Shown: positions 45,396 through 56,225 of the stretch, piece after piece
Position numbering within the stretch: position 1 is the first letter of the stretch
Layout of the letters: every line of letters starts with the position of its first letter
NCBI GenBank assembly: GCA_023362775.1
Contig: JALMGJ010000005.1
Span: forward strand, 62,811,463-62,875,462
Origin: Charina bottae
Lineage: Eukaryota > Chordata > Lepidosauria > Squamata > Charinaidae
Reading direction: 5' to 3'
DNA length: 64,000 nucleotides
Program-made: the position numbers and the translations under genes
Notes under the pieces: generated by a model
The model's database searches: none
What the model was told of the DNA's origin: nothing
The model's input: the letters and a program-made list of their open reading frames with translations, nothing else

Positions 45396-45484
45396 TGGAT
45401 TTGTGTTTATGTGTGTGATATATTAAGTTTTCTAGTTGTATAACTTTAACTAGGCATCACTGTAATTCTTAACATGTAATTCAG

Positions 45485-45563
45485 ATATTCAGTGCTTTAC
45501 AGTAAAGCCAAAACTTGATTTACCATCAAAATTTCACAAGCCTGTATCAGAGCAAATTTTAAG
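45485..45563 (+). CDS. DOCK1: DOCK1 coding exon 6 of 8 in window
   Basis: The exon supplies the last two bases of the split Tyr codon, 25 codons (IQCFTVKPKLDLPSKFHK to SEQIL) and AG of a split serine codon. The acceptor is TAATTCAG ending at 45484 and the donor is GT at 45564. The order and phase agree with DOCK1, where the text PGQYIQCFTVKPKLDLP is continuous. It is part of DHR-2 lobe B, which contributes to the GTPase-binding face. Confidence 0.95.
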
Positions 45564-46262
45564 GTACAGACATTCAAAATGAGCAATTACTCTGAACAGC
45601 TTCAGTAGACTGCATTTGGTTAAATGTATTACCTGGTAAATGGCCTGAAGAACTGCATCTACATTCATCAACACAAAAAGAAATAGACAGTTTAAGGGTG
45701 CAGCAAGATATTATTTATTTCAATTTATCTCAAGAAAAAATTAATTTTGATTTCATGGCTGCTCTCTCTCATTCTCTGCTTTCATTTACTCTTCAGTATT
45801 GAAAAAAAGTAATTTGTCCCTGGTTTTTTGTGTGTGCAATTTCTCTTTTACCTGTCCTCTACATTGACATTTTCTCTCATACCTTTTCTAAGTCTTACAG
45901 CTGAGCCTCAAACAGAATTCAAATATTCTTTAGTCTACCTCTTCTCTACCTCTTTTTTAACTCTTTCTACCAGCATGTGCAAGGCAATACAGCTGATAAA
46001 TCAGTACTTTCGATCAGGTGTTTTGTTGTTTGTTTTTTTGAGGTTAACAGAAGGAAGGGATTTTTTTAACTCAAAGTGACTTGTGCCTCCTCCTAATTCC
46101 TTCCAGGCATTGCAACTTTGAATTAGGATTTCACTGTTAGTTACTGAGGGTTTTCAACGAGTTTTGAAAGAGAGTTTTCCATAAAATAAATTACTGTGAT
46201 CTAAATATTATATTTAAAATATATTTATATATATAAAATATATAAAATATATTTATATATAT
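45564..46262. other. DOCK1 intron with AT-rich repeat at its end
   Basis: No coding feature. Bases 46205-46262 are an AAATATATTTATATATATAA-type AT repeat that abuts the 5'-truncated BovB. Confidence 0.5.
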
Positions 46263-47733
46263 AAAGCTAGCGGAGAAGACAGTATCCCATCTGAGCTATT
46301 TAAAATCCTAAAAGATGATGCTGTTAAAGTGCTGCACTCAATATGCCAACAAATTTGGAAAACTCAACAGTGGCCACAGGATTGGAAAAGGTCAGTTTAC
46401 GTTCCAATCCCAAAGAAGGGCAATGCCAAAGAATGTTCAAACTACCGTACAATTGCTCTCATTTCACATGCTAGCAAGGTTATGCTCAAACTCCTACAAG
46501 CTAGGCTTCAGCAGTATGTGAACCGAGAACTACCAGAAGTGCAAGCTGGGTTTCGAAGAGGCAGAGGAACTAGAGATCAGATTGCCAACATTCGCTGGAT
46601 CATGGAAAAAGCAAGAGAGTTCCAGAAAAACATCTACTTCTGCTTCATTGACTACGCTAAAGCCTTTGATTGTGTGGACCACAACAAACTGTGGCAACGT
46701 CTTAAAGAGATGGGAGTACCAGACCACCTTACCTGTCTCCTGAGAAACCTGTATGCGGGTCAAGAAGCAACAGTTAGAACCGGACATGGAACAACCGACT
46801 GGTTCAAAATTGGGAAAGGAGTACGACAAGGCTGTATATTATCACCCTGCTTATTTAACTTATATGCAGAGTACATCATGAGAAATGCCGGGCTGGATGA
46901 ATCACAAGCCGGAGTTAAGATTGCCGGGAGAAATATCAACAAACTCAGATATCCAGACGATACCACCCTAATGGCAGAAAGTGAAGAGGAACTAAAGAGC
47001 CTCTTGATGAGGGTGAAAGAGGAGAGTGCAAAAGCTGGCTTGAAACTCAACATTAAAAAAACCCAGATCATGGCATCTGGTCCCATCACTTCCTGGCAAA
47101 TAGAAGGGGAAGAAATGGAAGCAGTGACAGATTTTATTTTCTTGGGCTCCAAGATCACCGCAGACGGTGACTGCAGCCATGAAATTAAAAGACGCTTGCT
47201 CCTTGGGAGGAAAGCTATGGCAAACCTAGACAGCATATTAAAAAGCAGAGACATCACCTTGCCGACAAAGGTCCATATAGTTAAAGCTATGGTTTTTCCA
47301 GTAGTAATGTATGGCTGTGAGAGTTGGACCATAAGGAAGGCTGAGCGCCGAAGAATTGATGCTTTCGAACTGTGGTGCTGGAGAAGACTCTTGAGAGTCC
47401 CTTGGACTGCAAGGAGGTCAAACCAGTCAATCCTAAAGGAAATCAACCCTGACTGCTCATTGGAAGGACAGATGCTGAAGCTGAAGCTCAAATACTTTGG
47501 CCACCTAATGCGAAGAGAGGACTCACTGGAAAAGACCCTGATGCTGGGAAAGACTGAAGGCAAAAGGAGAAGGGGACGGCAGAGGATGAGATGGTTAGAT
47601 AGCATCACCGATGTAATGAACATGAATTTGAGTAAACTCCGAGAGACAGTGGAGGACAGGAAGGCCTGGCGTGCTATGGTCCATGAGGTCACGAAGAGTC
47701 GGACACGACTAAACGACTGAACAACAACAACAA
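46263..47733 (+). pseudogene. RTE/BovB LINE ORF2, RT domain to 3' end
   Basis: One open frame runs from AAA at 46263 to the TGA at 47718-47720 (485 codons), 5'-truncated within the reverse transcriptase. Visible motifs: FIDYAKAFDCVDH (motif A, catalytic Asp), GVRQGCILSPCLFNLY (motif B), and LRYPDDTTLMAES at about 46950, where the catalytic YADD box reads YPDD. The C-terminal part has YGCESWTIRKAERRR, LWCWRRLLRVPWTARRS, KRRRGRQRMRWLD and EVTKSRTRLND. The copy ends in AACAACAACAAC. It is almost the same as the minus-strand copy at 51850-53720. RTE elements copy RNA by target-primed reverse transcription. This copy lacks the endonuclease. Confidence 0.95.
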
Positions 47734-48204
47734 ATATTATATACCACTAGTAACAAAACAAACGGTTTCCTGAGCAGAGTTATAATGGCAGTAATGTTTA
47801 AGGCCTTGATATACCATGAGAAACAAGTTGATATCGCCGTAAATGAAGCAGTACGAATAGTGACAGGATGTCTTAAACCTACACCAATTGAGAAAATGTA
47901 CCCGCTTGTTGGTATTGCACCACCTAAGATCAGGAGAGAAGTAGCAGCAGATGTTGAGAGAACAAAACAAGAGAATGATCCCCGGCACCCTCTGTATGGG
48001 TATGAGCCTCAAACCCATCGATTAAAATCTAGGAAGAGTTTTATGGTAAGAACAAACACCCTTGAGGGTACGCAAGAACAAAACCGAATTGGCAGATGGA
48101 GGAGAGAAATCACTGACCAAGGAATAGTTCCAGAAGAGAATATGGCTGAGGGATCCAATCTCCCTTATGTCATTTGGAGGACTTTGAATAGGTTGAGGGT
48201 TAGG
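47734..48204 (+). pseudogene. non-LTR retrotransposon ORF2 C-terminal fragment, part 1
   Basis: The plus-strand frame reads VDIAVNEAVRIVTGCLKPTP, MYPLVGIAPPKIRREVAADV, PRHPLYGYEP, RLKSRKSFM and PYVIWRTLNRLRV. The order 'N.A.R.VTGCL.PTP', 'L.GI.P...RR', 'RLKSR..F' and 'W..LNRLR' is the C-terminal module of a metazoan LINE group (jockey/RTE-like; clade uncertain). The frame is interrupted by a Sauria SINE and resumes at about 48520. Confidence 0.7.
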
Positions 48205-48517
48205 GGCGCGAAGGCTCAGTGGTTAAGATGCCAGGCTTGTCGATCAGAAGGTTGGTGGTTCGAGACCCAAGTGCCGCGTGACGAGTGAGCTCCCGCACTC
48301 GACCCAGCTCTTGCCAACCTAGCAATTCAAAAGCATGCAAATGCAAGTAGATAAATAGGTACCACTTCCGTGGGATGGTAACAGAGTTCCGCTTGCGTCA
48401 TGCTGGCCACATGACCGCGGAAGCGTCTTCGGACAGCGCTAGCTCTTGGCTACGAAACGGAGATGATTACCGCCCCCTAGAGTCAGACACGACTGTGCAG
48501 GGGAAAACCTTTACCTA
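48204..48517 (+). mobile_element. Sauria SINE, near full length
   Basis: The tRNA-derived head (GCGAAGGCTCAGTGGTTAAG, GGTGGTTCGAGACCC as A and B boxes) is followed by GCCAACCTAGCAATTC, AAGTAGATAAATAGGTACCA, CATGCTGGCCACATGACCGC and the BovB-like tail AGAGTCAGACACGACTGTGC. It ends with CCTTTACCT. It is inserted into an older LINE fragment. Confidence 0.92.
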
Positions 48518-48720
48518 CTGGAGTGCCTAAGTGCAGAACTAATATGCTCAAATGGGGATTGTTGACGGATAGTAATACGCAGTGTGAGTGTGGAGAGATA
48601 CAGAATTTGGCCCACCTGCTGACCTGCCGATTATTACCAATAGCATGCACTGAAAATGATTTGTTTCTGGCCAATGATAAAGCTAAGAAGGTGTTGTCAT
48701 ATTGGCAACTTAAGGTTTGA
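48518..48720 (+). pseudogene. non-LTR retrotransposon ORF2 C-terminal fragment, part 2
   Basis: The frame resumes after the SINE: CRTNMLKWGLLTDSNTQCEC, GEIQNLAHLLTCRLLP and DKAKKVLSYWQLKV, then stop at 48718. The C-x-C...H-x3-C pattern (CECGEIQNLAHLLTC) is the CCHC-like finger found after the 'LNRLR' block in this LINE group, so parts 1 and 2 belong together. Confidence 0.7.
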
Positions 48721-49824
48721 TCTGGATACGAAAGAAGAAGAATATACCATGAAATGAACTAATCTTCATATTTCAAAAATTATGTTAAAAAGCATGGTTA
48801 TTTATTCAAAAAAAAACTAATATGGTCATGGGCATCCTCAAAAGGGGCAAAGAGGCCAAGTGATGCCATGTGTCATAACATCATCACCAAGTTGATGCAA
48901 CGAACATATAGGCAACAGATGTCATGGCACAGTTTGTGTAATTTGAATAATAATATAGCATGCATGTCATTCTGACAACATTGCAGCTTGTTATGGATGC
49001 TGCCAAATAAGTTGTAGTGAACAGTGATAGCATCAATAGCATCAAGCTCTTGACAGCCTAGTACACCCAAAAACAAGACTCTCAGAGAAGCTTCTCTAAC
49101 CAGATTTATTAAAACAGAAAAGGCATTTGATTACAGAAATCTCAACAACTGAATGCTGTTAGAACCCAATTTATAGGAGTTCACTTTCATTCTCTTGGTA
49201 AAAACCTGTTAATGGATGAACAAGTGAGCTAGTTCTCAGTTTTCCAGATAAAGGAATAATGTGCGTATGTTTTGAACCTGCAGTATTTTTCAGTCTGCCA
49301 TCCTCTTTCCCAGATGCTGAGAAGACAGTAACAACAGACTAAGTTGAGAGAGACCCAATGCAGAATTTCCATTCAACCATCAAGTTCAATAGTGGCCATG
49401 GACTGACCACAGACTCTTAATATACCTCTATGAGAAAAACTTTCAAATTTTACTCTCGGGTTTTTATTTGTCTGCGCAAGCCTGCAGTAGTGGGTAGTTG
49501 TGATACTGCAGAGCTTGAGAACCCTGTGATTTTATAGATTAAAATGTAATTATGAAAAATAAGTAGCATATTTATTCCTTGCCAAACCCTGACAGTAAGT
49601 TTTTTTGGGGGGGGAGGGGGGAGGACACAATCTCATTTATCATTTTAGGGGGTTGTGATGTTGCAGTTTGAAAATCCTAATTTTAGGCTACTAGGATACA
49701 CATGGAGGTCATCATGAAAATAATACTTTCCTGTGACATTTAATATGTGAAGCATCATTGTGATCTTAAGTATCTTGTTGCCACGTGAAAATATAAAGGC
49801 AAATGTGTATTTCTCTCTTCCTAG
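48721..49824. other. DOCK1 intron, no recognised feature
   Basis: Intronic sequence with a G-run at 49603-49621. Nothing else supported. Confidence 0.5.
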
Positions 49825-49909
49825 TTTCTATAGGGTGAACGAGGTTCAGCGATTTGAGTATTCACGACCCATTCGAAAAGGAGAGAAAAATCCAGATAAT
49901 GAATTTGCG
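49825..49909 (+). CDS. DOCK1: DOCK1 coding exon 7 of 8 in window
   Basis: One base completing the split serine codon is followed by 28 codons reading FYRVNEVQRFEYSRP and IRKGEKNPDNEFA. The acceptor is TTCCTAG ending at 49824 and the donor is GT at 49910. RVNEVQRFEYSRPIRKGEKNP is the DOCK1 form; DOCK5 has a clearly different sequence here as I recall it. This exon and the next are bracketed by two almost identical BovB copies in opposite orientation, at 46263-47733 and 51850-53720. Confidence 0.95.
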
Positions 49910-50840
49910 GTAATTTGAACATGTTATGCAGGGTTTCCTTAATGTCCTTTACATATGATCATATAATATGAGAGCATAATATATATGCTCTCTGTAAATC
50001 TTTACAGTTTGTATGAATACATGACATTTAGTTCATTGTGTTGTAGAATTTCCTGTCGTCAAGTGCAAGAAGAACAAAAATATGAGTCTTGAAAATGTTA
50101 ATGTTTAGTTATTAAAAACTGTATGTATAATGTAGAGATTCTAGTCATGCAAATTTAACTCCTACATGGATGATTTTCATTAATACCAGCTTTTTCTTTT
50201 AGTTTAACTAATTTATGCTTTAAAATACTGTTTTACTCAAATACTAAGGTGTCTCCATTGAGTTAGGCTCCCTGTATACATCACGTTATTGGCAGACAAA
50301 GTTTATAAATGCTTTATTGAGGCTAAAGTACAAATAACATTAAATGCTTCTTTGTATATAATATGCAGCTTGTATCAACTGGATGGGAGATACAGATAAT
50401 TAAAGGAGTCAGAATAGGCAAAGAGGGGAAATTAAACTCTTTTCCTCCATCTACTGAAACTAATATTTGCACCAGTTGGGGATTTTCTCTCATACCTTTT
50501 CTAAGCAACAGCTTTGCACTAGTATTCTGTAGACAGCTATTTCTAGACAATAAAACAATTGTTTGCAGTATAGCCTGTTTATATATGTACAAGTTGAAGT
50601 GAGGGGACAGATAATTCACGCATGTCTTCTACATGAATACAAATGCTCATGACAAACCATATAGAAAATTAATTAAACTGGATGCAAAAGTATTCTTCCA
50701 CCAATTTTGGGTGGTGGTGTTGCATTTGCAGTACAGTTGCTACTCGGTTTTTGTGATAATGACAGTATAAATTTTAGGTTAGGCTAAAGTCTATCAGTCT
50801 GTGAGCATTTTACTTAAAATCTTTTCTCTTAAATTTACAG
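49910..50840. other. DOCK1 intron between exons 7 and 8
   Basis: A 931-bp intron. The opposing frames at 50323-50619 overlap and show no known family. Confidence 0.6.
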
Positions 50841-50927
50841 AATATGTGGATTGAGAGAACCGTTTATGTGACCGCATATAAACTACCTGGTATTTTAAGA
50901 TGGTTTGAGGTCAAATCTGTATTTATG
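50841..50927 (+). CDS. DOCK1: DOCK1 coding exon 8 of 8 in window
   Basis: Twenty-nine codons, phase 0 at both ends, read [18 protein letters not shown] and [11 protein letters not shown]. The acceptor is AAATTTACAG ending at 50840 and the donor is GTAAGT from 50928. It lies in DHR-2 lobe B just before the segment that leads to lobe C. The next DOCK1 exon should begin in phase 0 with the sequence that in mammals starts VEISPLENAIE. I did not find it in the remaining 13 kb, so the following intron runs past the window end. Confidence 0.95.
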
Positions 50928-51233
50928 GTAAGTTCAGGTCAGAAGATGTTTACCAAGGTCACTTTATCAGATAGATGATATTTTTAAACAAATCAATATA
51001 TAATTTGCTGATGCTTAACATTTTGAGTGTTTGCAGAATTGATGCTTGAGTTTATATTTCTGTCAGCCCTTCAAGGTAGTCCAGACTAGGAAACCAAAGT
51101 CATGCAGGCCAATACTACTTTTATTATAAAATCTTACAAGTCTGAATATGCTTCCCCCCCCCCCCTTTATCTTCGTGAGAACTAGAACATCACCTCCTAC
51201 CTGGGAAGTACCTTGCTGATGCTCTTTTTTTAG

Positions 51234-51450
51234 ATGGCTAGAAGTGCTTCATTATGAAGTACTCCGTCTGCTCGTCCTTCCTATTGATCCCTCTGGGCAC
51301 CGTTTTGGCCCAGATCCAATTATAGAAAATAAAAATGGTGGACAGCTGGAGCTTCATTTTGCTATGAAGTCTTTTTGGCCACCTGAAGTGATTAAAATTA
51401 GTTTTGTGTGCTACGAGTGTGAAATGAAAGACTTTGAAGTGTTATCATGA
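51234..51450 (+). other. unassigned open frame with protein-like composition
   Basis: After a pyrimidine-rich tract ending TTTTTTTAG at 51233, an open frame reads WLEVLHYEVLRLLVLPIDPS, GHRFGPDPIIENKNGG, ELHFAMKSFWPPEVIKIS and CYECEMKDFEVLS before a TGA. I do not recognise the protein. The frame is phase 1 relative to the AG. DOCK1 exon 8 ends in phase 0, and in that phase a stop appears after seven codons, so it is not a normal continuation of DOCK1. It could be an eroded retroelement or processed pseudogene piece, or chance. Confidence 0.35.
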
Positions 51451-51849
51451 ATGAACTATAGATTCAAAGAAGTAGTTTTATATCAGGGTCAAACACAATT
51501 TCTACCTACATCAGGTTCTAGAATAAGTTGCAAGTCTTTCAATGTTGTTGGTTTGCATTTTTGTGAAATGGACTTCTGTTGGAGCAGAAAAATATGAGTC
51601 CAACAGAATGGTTTTGGATTTGAGGTTCATACTCTTTGTTTTGTAGTCATTGATGAACTGTGTTCAAATTTATTTATTAGCAATTAAAAATATTAGTATT
51701 GTATTTCCAAAGCAATAACCACTAATGCAATTGCATATTTTTTAATTTGGGGTCATTTTATTATTTTTTTCAATGATATTTGTCAACTAACTTTGTTTAG
51801 ACATTTATATGGTTATTTGCATATCTCTTAAACATTTATTTATTTTTGT

Positions 51850-53720
51850 TGTTGTTGTTCAGTCGTTTAGTCGTGTCCGACTCTTCGTGACCTCATGGAC
51901 CATAGCACGCCAGGCCTTCCTGTCCTCCACTGTCTCTCGGAGTTTACTCAAATTCATGTTCATTACATCGGTGATGCTATCTAACCATCTCATCCTCTGC
52001 CGTCCCCTTCTCCTTTTGCCTTCGGTCTTTCCCAGCATCAGGGTCTTTTCCAGTGAGTCCTCTCTTCGCATTAGGTGGCCAAAGTATTTGAGCTTCAGCT
52101 TCAGCATCTGTCCTTCCAATGAGCAGTCAGGGTTGATTTCCTTTAGGATTGACTGGTTTGACCTCCTTGCAGTCCAAGGGACTCTCAAGAGTCTTCTCCA
52201 GCACCACAGTTCGAAAGCATCAATTCTTCGGCGCTCAGCCTTCCTTATGGTCCAGCTCTCACAGCCATACATTACTACTGGAAAAACCATAGCTTTAACT
52301 ATAAGGACCTTTGTCGGCAAGGTGATGTCTCTGCTTTTTAATATGCTGTCTAGGTTTGCCATAGCTTTCCTCCCAAGGAGCAAGCGTCTTTTAATTTCAT
52401 GGCTGCAGTCACCGTCTGCGGTGATCTTGAAGCCCAAGAAAATAAAATCTGTCACTGCTTCCATTTCTTCCCCTTCTATTTGCCAGGAAGTGATGGGACC
52501 AGATGCCATGATCTGGGTTTTTTTAATGTTGAGTTTCAAGCCAGCTTTTGCACTCTCCTCTTTCACCCTCATCAAGAGGCTGTTTAGTTCCTCTTCACTT
52601 TCTGCCATTAGGGTGGTATCGTCTGCATATCTGAGGTTGTTGATATTTCTCCCGGCAATCTTAACTCCGGCTTGTGATTCATCCAGCCCGGCATTTCTCA
52701 TGATGTACTCTGCATATAAGTTAAATAAGCAGGGTGATAATATACAGCCTTGTCGTACTCCTTTCCCAATTTTGAACCAGTCGGTTGTTCCATGTCCGGT
52801 TCTAACTGTTGCTTCTTGACCCGCATACAGGTTTCTCAGGAGACAGGTAAGGTGGTCTGGTACTCCCATCTCTTTAAGACTTTGCCACAGTTTGTTGTGA
52901 TCCACACAATCAAAGGCTTTAGCGTAGTCAATGAAGCAGAAGTAGATGTTTTTCTGGAACTCTCTTGCTTTTTCCATGATCCAGCGAATGTTGGCAATCT
53001 GATCTCTAGTTCCTCTGCCTCTTCGAAACCCAGCTTGCACTTCTGGTAGTTCTCGGTTCACATACTGCTGAAGCCTAGCTTGTAGGATTTTGAGCATAAC
53101 CTTGCTAGCATGTGAAATGAGCGCAATTGTACGGTAGTTTGAACATTCTTTGGCATTGCCTTTCTTTGGGATTGGAACGTAAACTGACCTTTTCCAATCC
53201 TGTGGCCACTGTTGAGTTTTCCAAATTTGTTGGCATATTGAGTGCAGCACTTTAACAGCATCATCTTTTTGGATTTTAAATAGCTCAGCTGGGATACTGT
53301 CTTCTCCGCTAGCTTTGTTGTTAGTAATGCTTCCTAAGGCCCACTTGACTTCACTCCCTAGGATGTCCGGCTCAAGGTCAGTGACCACACCATCGTATTT
53401 ATCAGGGATATTAAGATCTTTCTTTTATAGTTCTTCTGTGCATTCTTGCCACCTCTTCTTAATCTCTTCTGCTTCTGTTAGGTCCCTGCCTTTTTTGTCC
53501 TTTATCATGTCCATCTTTGCACAAAATGTTCCCTTGATATCTCTGATTTTCTTGAAGAGATCTCTAGTCTTCCCCATTGTATTGTTTTCCTCAATTTCTT
53601 TGCATTGTTCATTTAAGAAGGCCTTCTTATCTCTCCTTGCTATTCTCTGGAATTCTGCATTCAGTTGTTTATATCTTTCCCTTTCTCCCTTGCCTTTTGC
53701 TTCCCTTCTCATTTTTTTTA
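51850..53720 (-). pseudogene. RTE/BovB LINE ORF2, RT domain to 3' end, minus strand
   Basis: Read on the minus strand from 53712 (MRREAKGKGERERYKQLN) to 51859 (KSRTRLND) the frame is open for about 618 codons except for a single stop after WQECTEEL, near 53426. There TAC (Tyr in the copy at 63150) has become TAA. Catalytic text is intact: FIDYAKAFDCVDH, RQGCILSPCLFNLY and LRYADDTTLMAES. The 3' end is the (AAC)n at 51847-51860. The endonuclease is missing, so the copy is 5'-truncated at about 53720. It is a very close relative, in opposite orientation, of 46263-47733. Confidence 0.95.
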
Positions 53721-53899
53721 GTAAAATTCAAATCTGTACAGTAGGAACATATTAGTGCTTTAACTTTTTAATAAAAATATATAAATGAAAACATAGTTAT
53801 ACTTTTAAGAAAACCATATATGCAATTCAGTACCATGGACTTCAGCTGGGTTGGAAGACCTATCCCACACATTTAATAAATGCTATTTGTTTTCTGCAG

Positions 53900-56225
53900 A
53901 CACTTGAGGATTTTTCCAGTGATCTGGCAGGCAATTCTCCTATCACCCTGCTGAGATCTGGAGCTTGTTGATGATAGGTTGCTGGAGAGATTGCTCCCAA
54001 GGACCCTATCTCTAGTCCCCCATTCCAGAGGGCTTCTTGGTTTACTGAGGAACTCTAGGAGATGAAGTAACAGAAGAGATGCCTGGAAGGGAATTAGTGA
54101 ATGTGATCAAACATGTTTATGTTCCCATGTTTTGGGAGCATATAGTAGTGATAAAAATGGTCTCAGTCCTCTGTTCTTTATGTGTCTGCAGATTCTTGTC
54201 CAGGAGCTCTGTTCGATGTCAACTACACACTTTTGGGAAGGAGTAGGTAGGAAGATTTTCCTGCAGGCTGCTATGACTTATTTGCTAGATTCTTTGCTGA
54301 TAAAATCATTCACATTTTCTGAGGTTGAACACCAACTGAGCAGAGTCTAGTGAGATGGCCAGGGCAATCTGGGAATCTCTTGATCTTGTGGAATCTGGGG
54401 ACATAGATAGGGTTTTCTGGAGCATGAGCTCAGCCACCTTAGACAATTTCCACCCAAAATTCCTTTGTGGGGAAGATTTTTGAGAGGTGGTGGGGCTTCA
54501 GCCACAGTTGATATTACATAAAATAGGTTATCTGGATTCCTATCAGTTACAGAACTGAGACTGCACTGCATTGCAGTGGATGACCTGCATCAGGATTGGA
54601 TGACAGAGTGATCCAATGATGGATGATACAATTAGACCTTTAAACAGTGTTTGATAACATCAACTGTAATATACTTCTGGACTGTCTTTGAGAGTTGGGG
54701 ACATTGTTTTTGGTGGTTCTACCCCTTGAGTGGGTAGTTCCATTTGGTAGTCATGGGGAAGGAACAGTCAACCCTGTTGTTGCTTCAATATGGGACTCAG
54801 CATTCTCCTCCTCATTACTTAATCTTCTCAGTAGTTCTTAGGAATATATAGATATTATCTGTCAGTTTGGGGTGAATTATCATCAGTAATATATTGCCAT
54901 GCCAAGAGTAGAGTCCATACTCAGTGCCTGGAAGTTGTGGAATGGAATTAAACAGGCTTAAATTGAATCATAGCAAAACAGAGTTGCTGTTTGTACATAC
55001 AAAATTAGACATGATTCATTTATACTGTACTCTTTTGTCAGCCCGTTGAGATAAGACAAACACTTCAGGGATTCCAGGAATGCTACTTTATTTTTGTAGG
55101 GCAGGGGTGGTCAACCTCCAGCCCGCGGGCCATATAAGGCCCGCAAAAGCAATTGGTCTGGCCCGCGGTAGCCACGCGCGGCGGCGACAGGTGCGGCAGG
55201 CATGGCGCCAGGCGTGGCAGCCCCCCAGTGCACGTGATTGGCTCCCGCCCACAAACCTGCCCCCTTCCGTGCGATTGGCTCCTGCCTGCAAACCCTGCCC
55301 CCTTCCGCACGATTGGTTCCTGCCCGCAAACCCCGCCGCCGGCCCTCGAATGATGTTATAAATGTCAAAATGGCCCTTGGCATAAAAAAGGTTCCCCACC
55401 CCTGTTGTAGGGTATATTAATAGAATCTTGAAAGCCTGTCCCAAACCTTCAGTTCCCCTTTTTAACAAGGTCAGGATGGAGCTGTTCTGAGTACCTTTCT
55501 CATGCTTTCTAGTTTCTCAGAGCTGTTTTGCTTCTCTCACCTCTTTCTCAACACTCATAACTAAATTCCTCTATCCTGTTGCAACACTAATTCATGGCCT
55601 TATTGTGAGTTCAAATTATTGCAATACATTTTTACTTGGAATTGCTTTTAAAGACTATCCAAAAACTGCACTTGATCCAAAATGTAGCGGCCATCTTGGT
55701 TAAAGCCACTATAGTCTAATAACATGTTTTGCCATTGCACTGGCTGCCAATGGATTTCCAAGAGCAATTCAGTGTGCTAATGTTCGCCTGTAAAACTCTA
55801 AATGGCTTGGCTCTCTCCAAGTTGAATTTGCCCATACAACAACGTTTTTTTGGGAGAGGATGCTTCAGTTTTCTCCCCCACATGGCATTAGGGTGCTAGG
55901 GGCTTAGAAGCAGACCTTTTCTGTTGTAGCCCCATCTCTGTGGAACAGTTTGCCTTCCAAGGTTAGATTGCACACGTCCTTGCTAAGTTTTAGGAAGATG
56001 GTGAAAACAACTTGTTCCAACATGATTTTGCTGACTAAGGATGTTTCACCTGGCAGATTTGGGTTGAGGATATGTCTATCCCTTTTTGTAGATACATCTG
56101 TTTTATACTGTTTTAATTCTATTATGGAATGTAGTGTTTATTTTCATCATATTGTTGTCTTTTCTAAGCAAACTTCCCAGAGTCTTGAGATGGGCAGTAT
56201 ATTAATTTGTATGGTAATATAATTT
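53900..56225 (+). pseudogene. CR1-like LINE, plus strand, broken
   Basis: Fragments in order on the plus strand: a linker near 53900-54350, a degraded RT region at about 54590-55000 (AATTAGACCTTTAAACAGTG encodes a decayed motif A), and the C-terminal module at 55690-56120 (LHWLPMDFQEQFSVLMF, LNGLALSKLNLP, then FGLRICLSLFV). CR1 proteins have 'LHWLPV..RI.FK..LL.YKALNGL.P.YL' here. Many stops. A hAT MITE (55102-55404) is inserted in the middle. Confidence 0.6.
55102..55404. mobile_element. GC-rich hAT MITE, 303 bp, with perfect TSD
   Basis: Ends CAGGGGTGGTCAACCTCC and the complement of AGGTTCCCCACCCCTG lie between perfect 8-bp duplications TTGTAGGG (55094-55101 and 55405-55412). Inside, a ~38-bp unit with GATTGGCTCCTGCCTGCAAA is repeated three times (about 55234-55335). 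CAGCCCGCGGGCCATATAAG near the left end pairs with GGCCCTTGG-like text near the right end. No coding content. Confidence 0.93.

Noticed and set aside
46760..47692. 310-codon minus-strand frame
   Set aside because: Antisense shadow of the BovB ORF at 46263-47720. The same antisense frame recurs opposite 51859-53388.
48210..48290. tRNA gene
   Set aside because: A and B boxes are present but the sequence continues as a Sauria SINE and has no intact cloverleaf.
51234..51450. Next DOCK1 exon
   Set aside because: The phase does not fit the phase-0 end of the exon at 50927, and the residues do not resemble the expected DOCK1 continuation.
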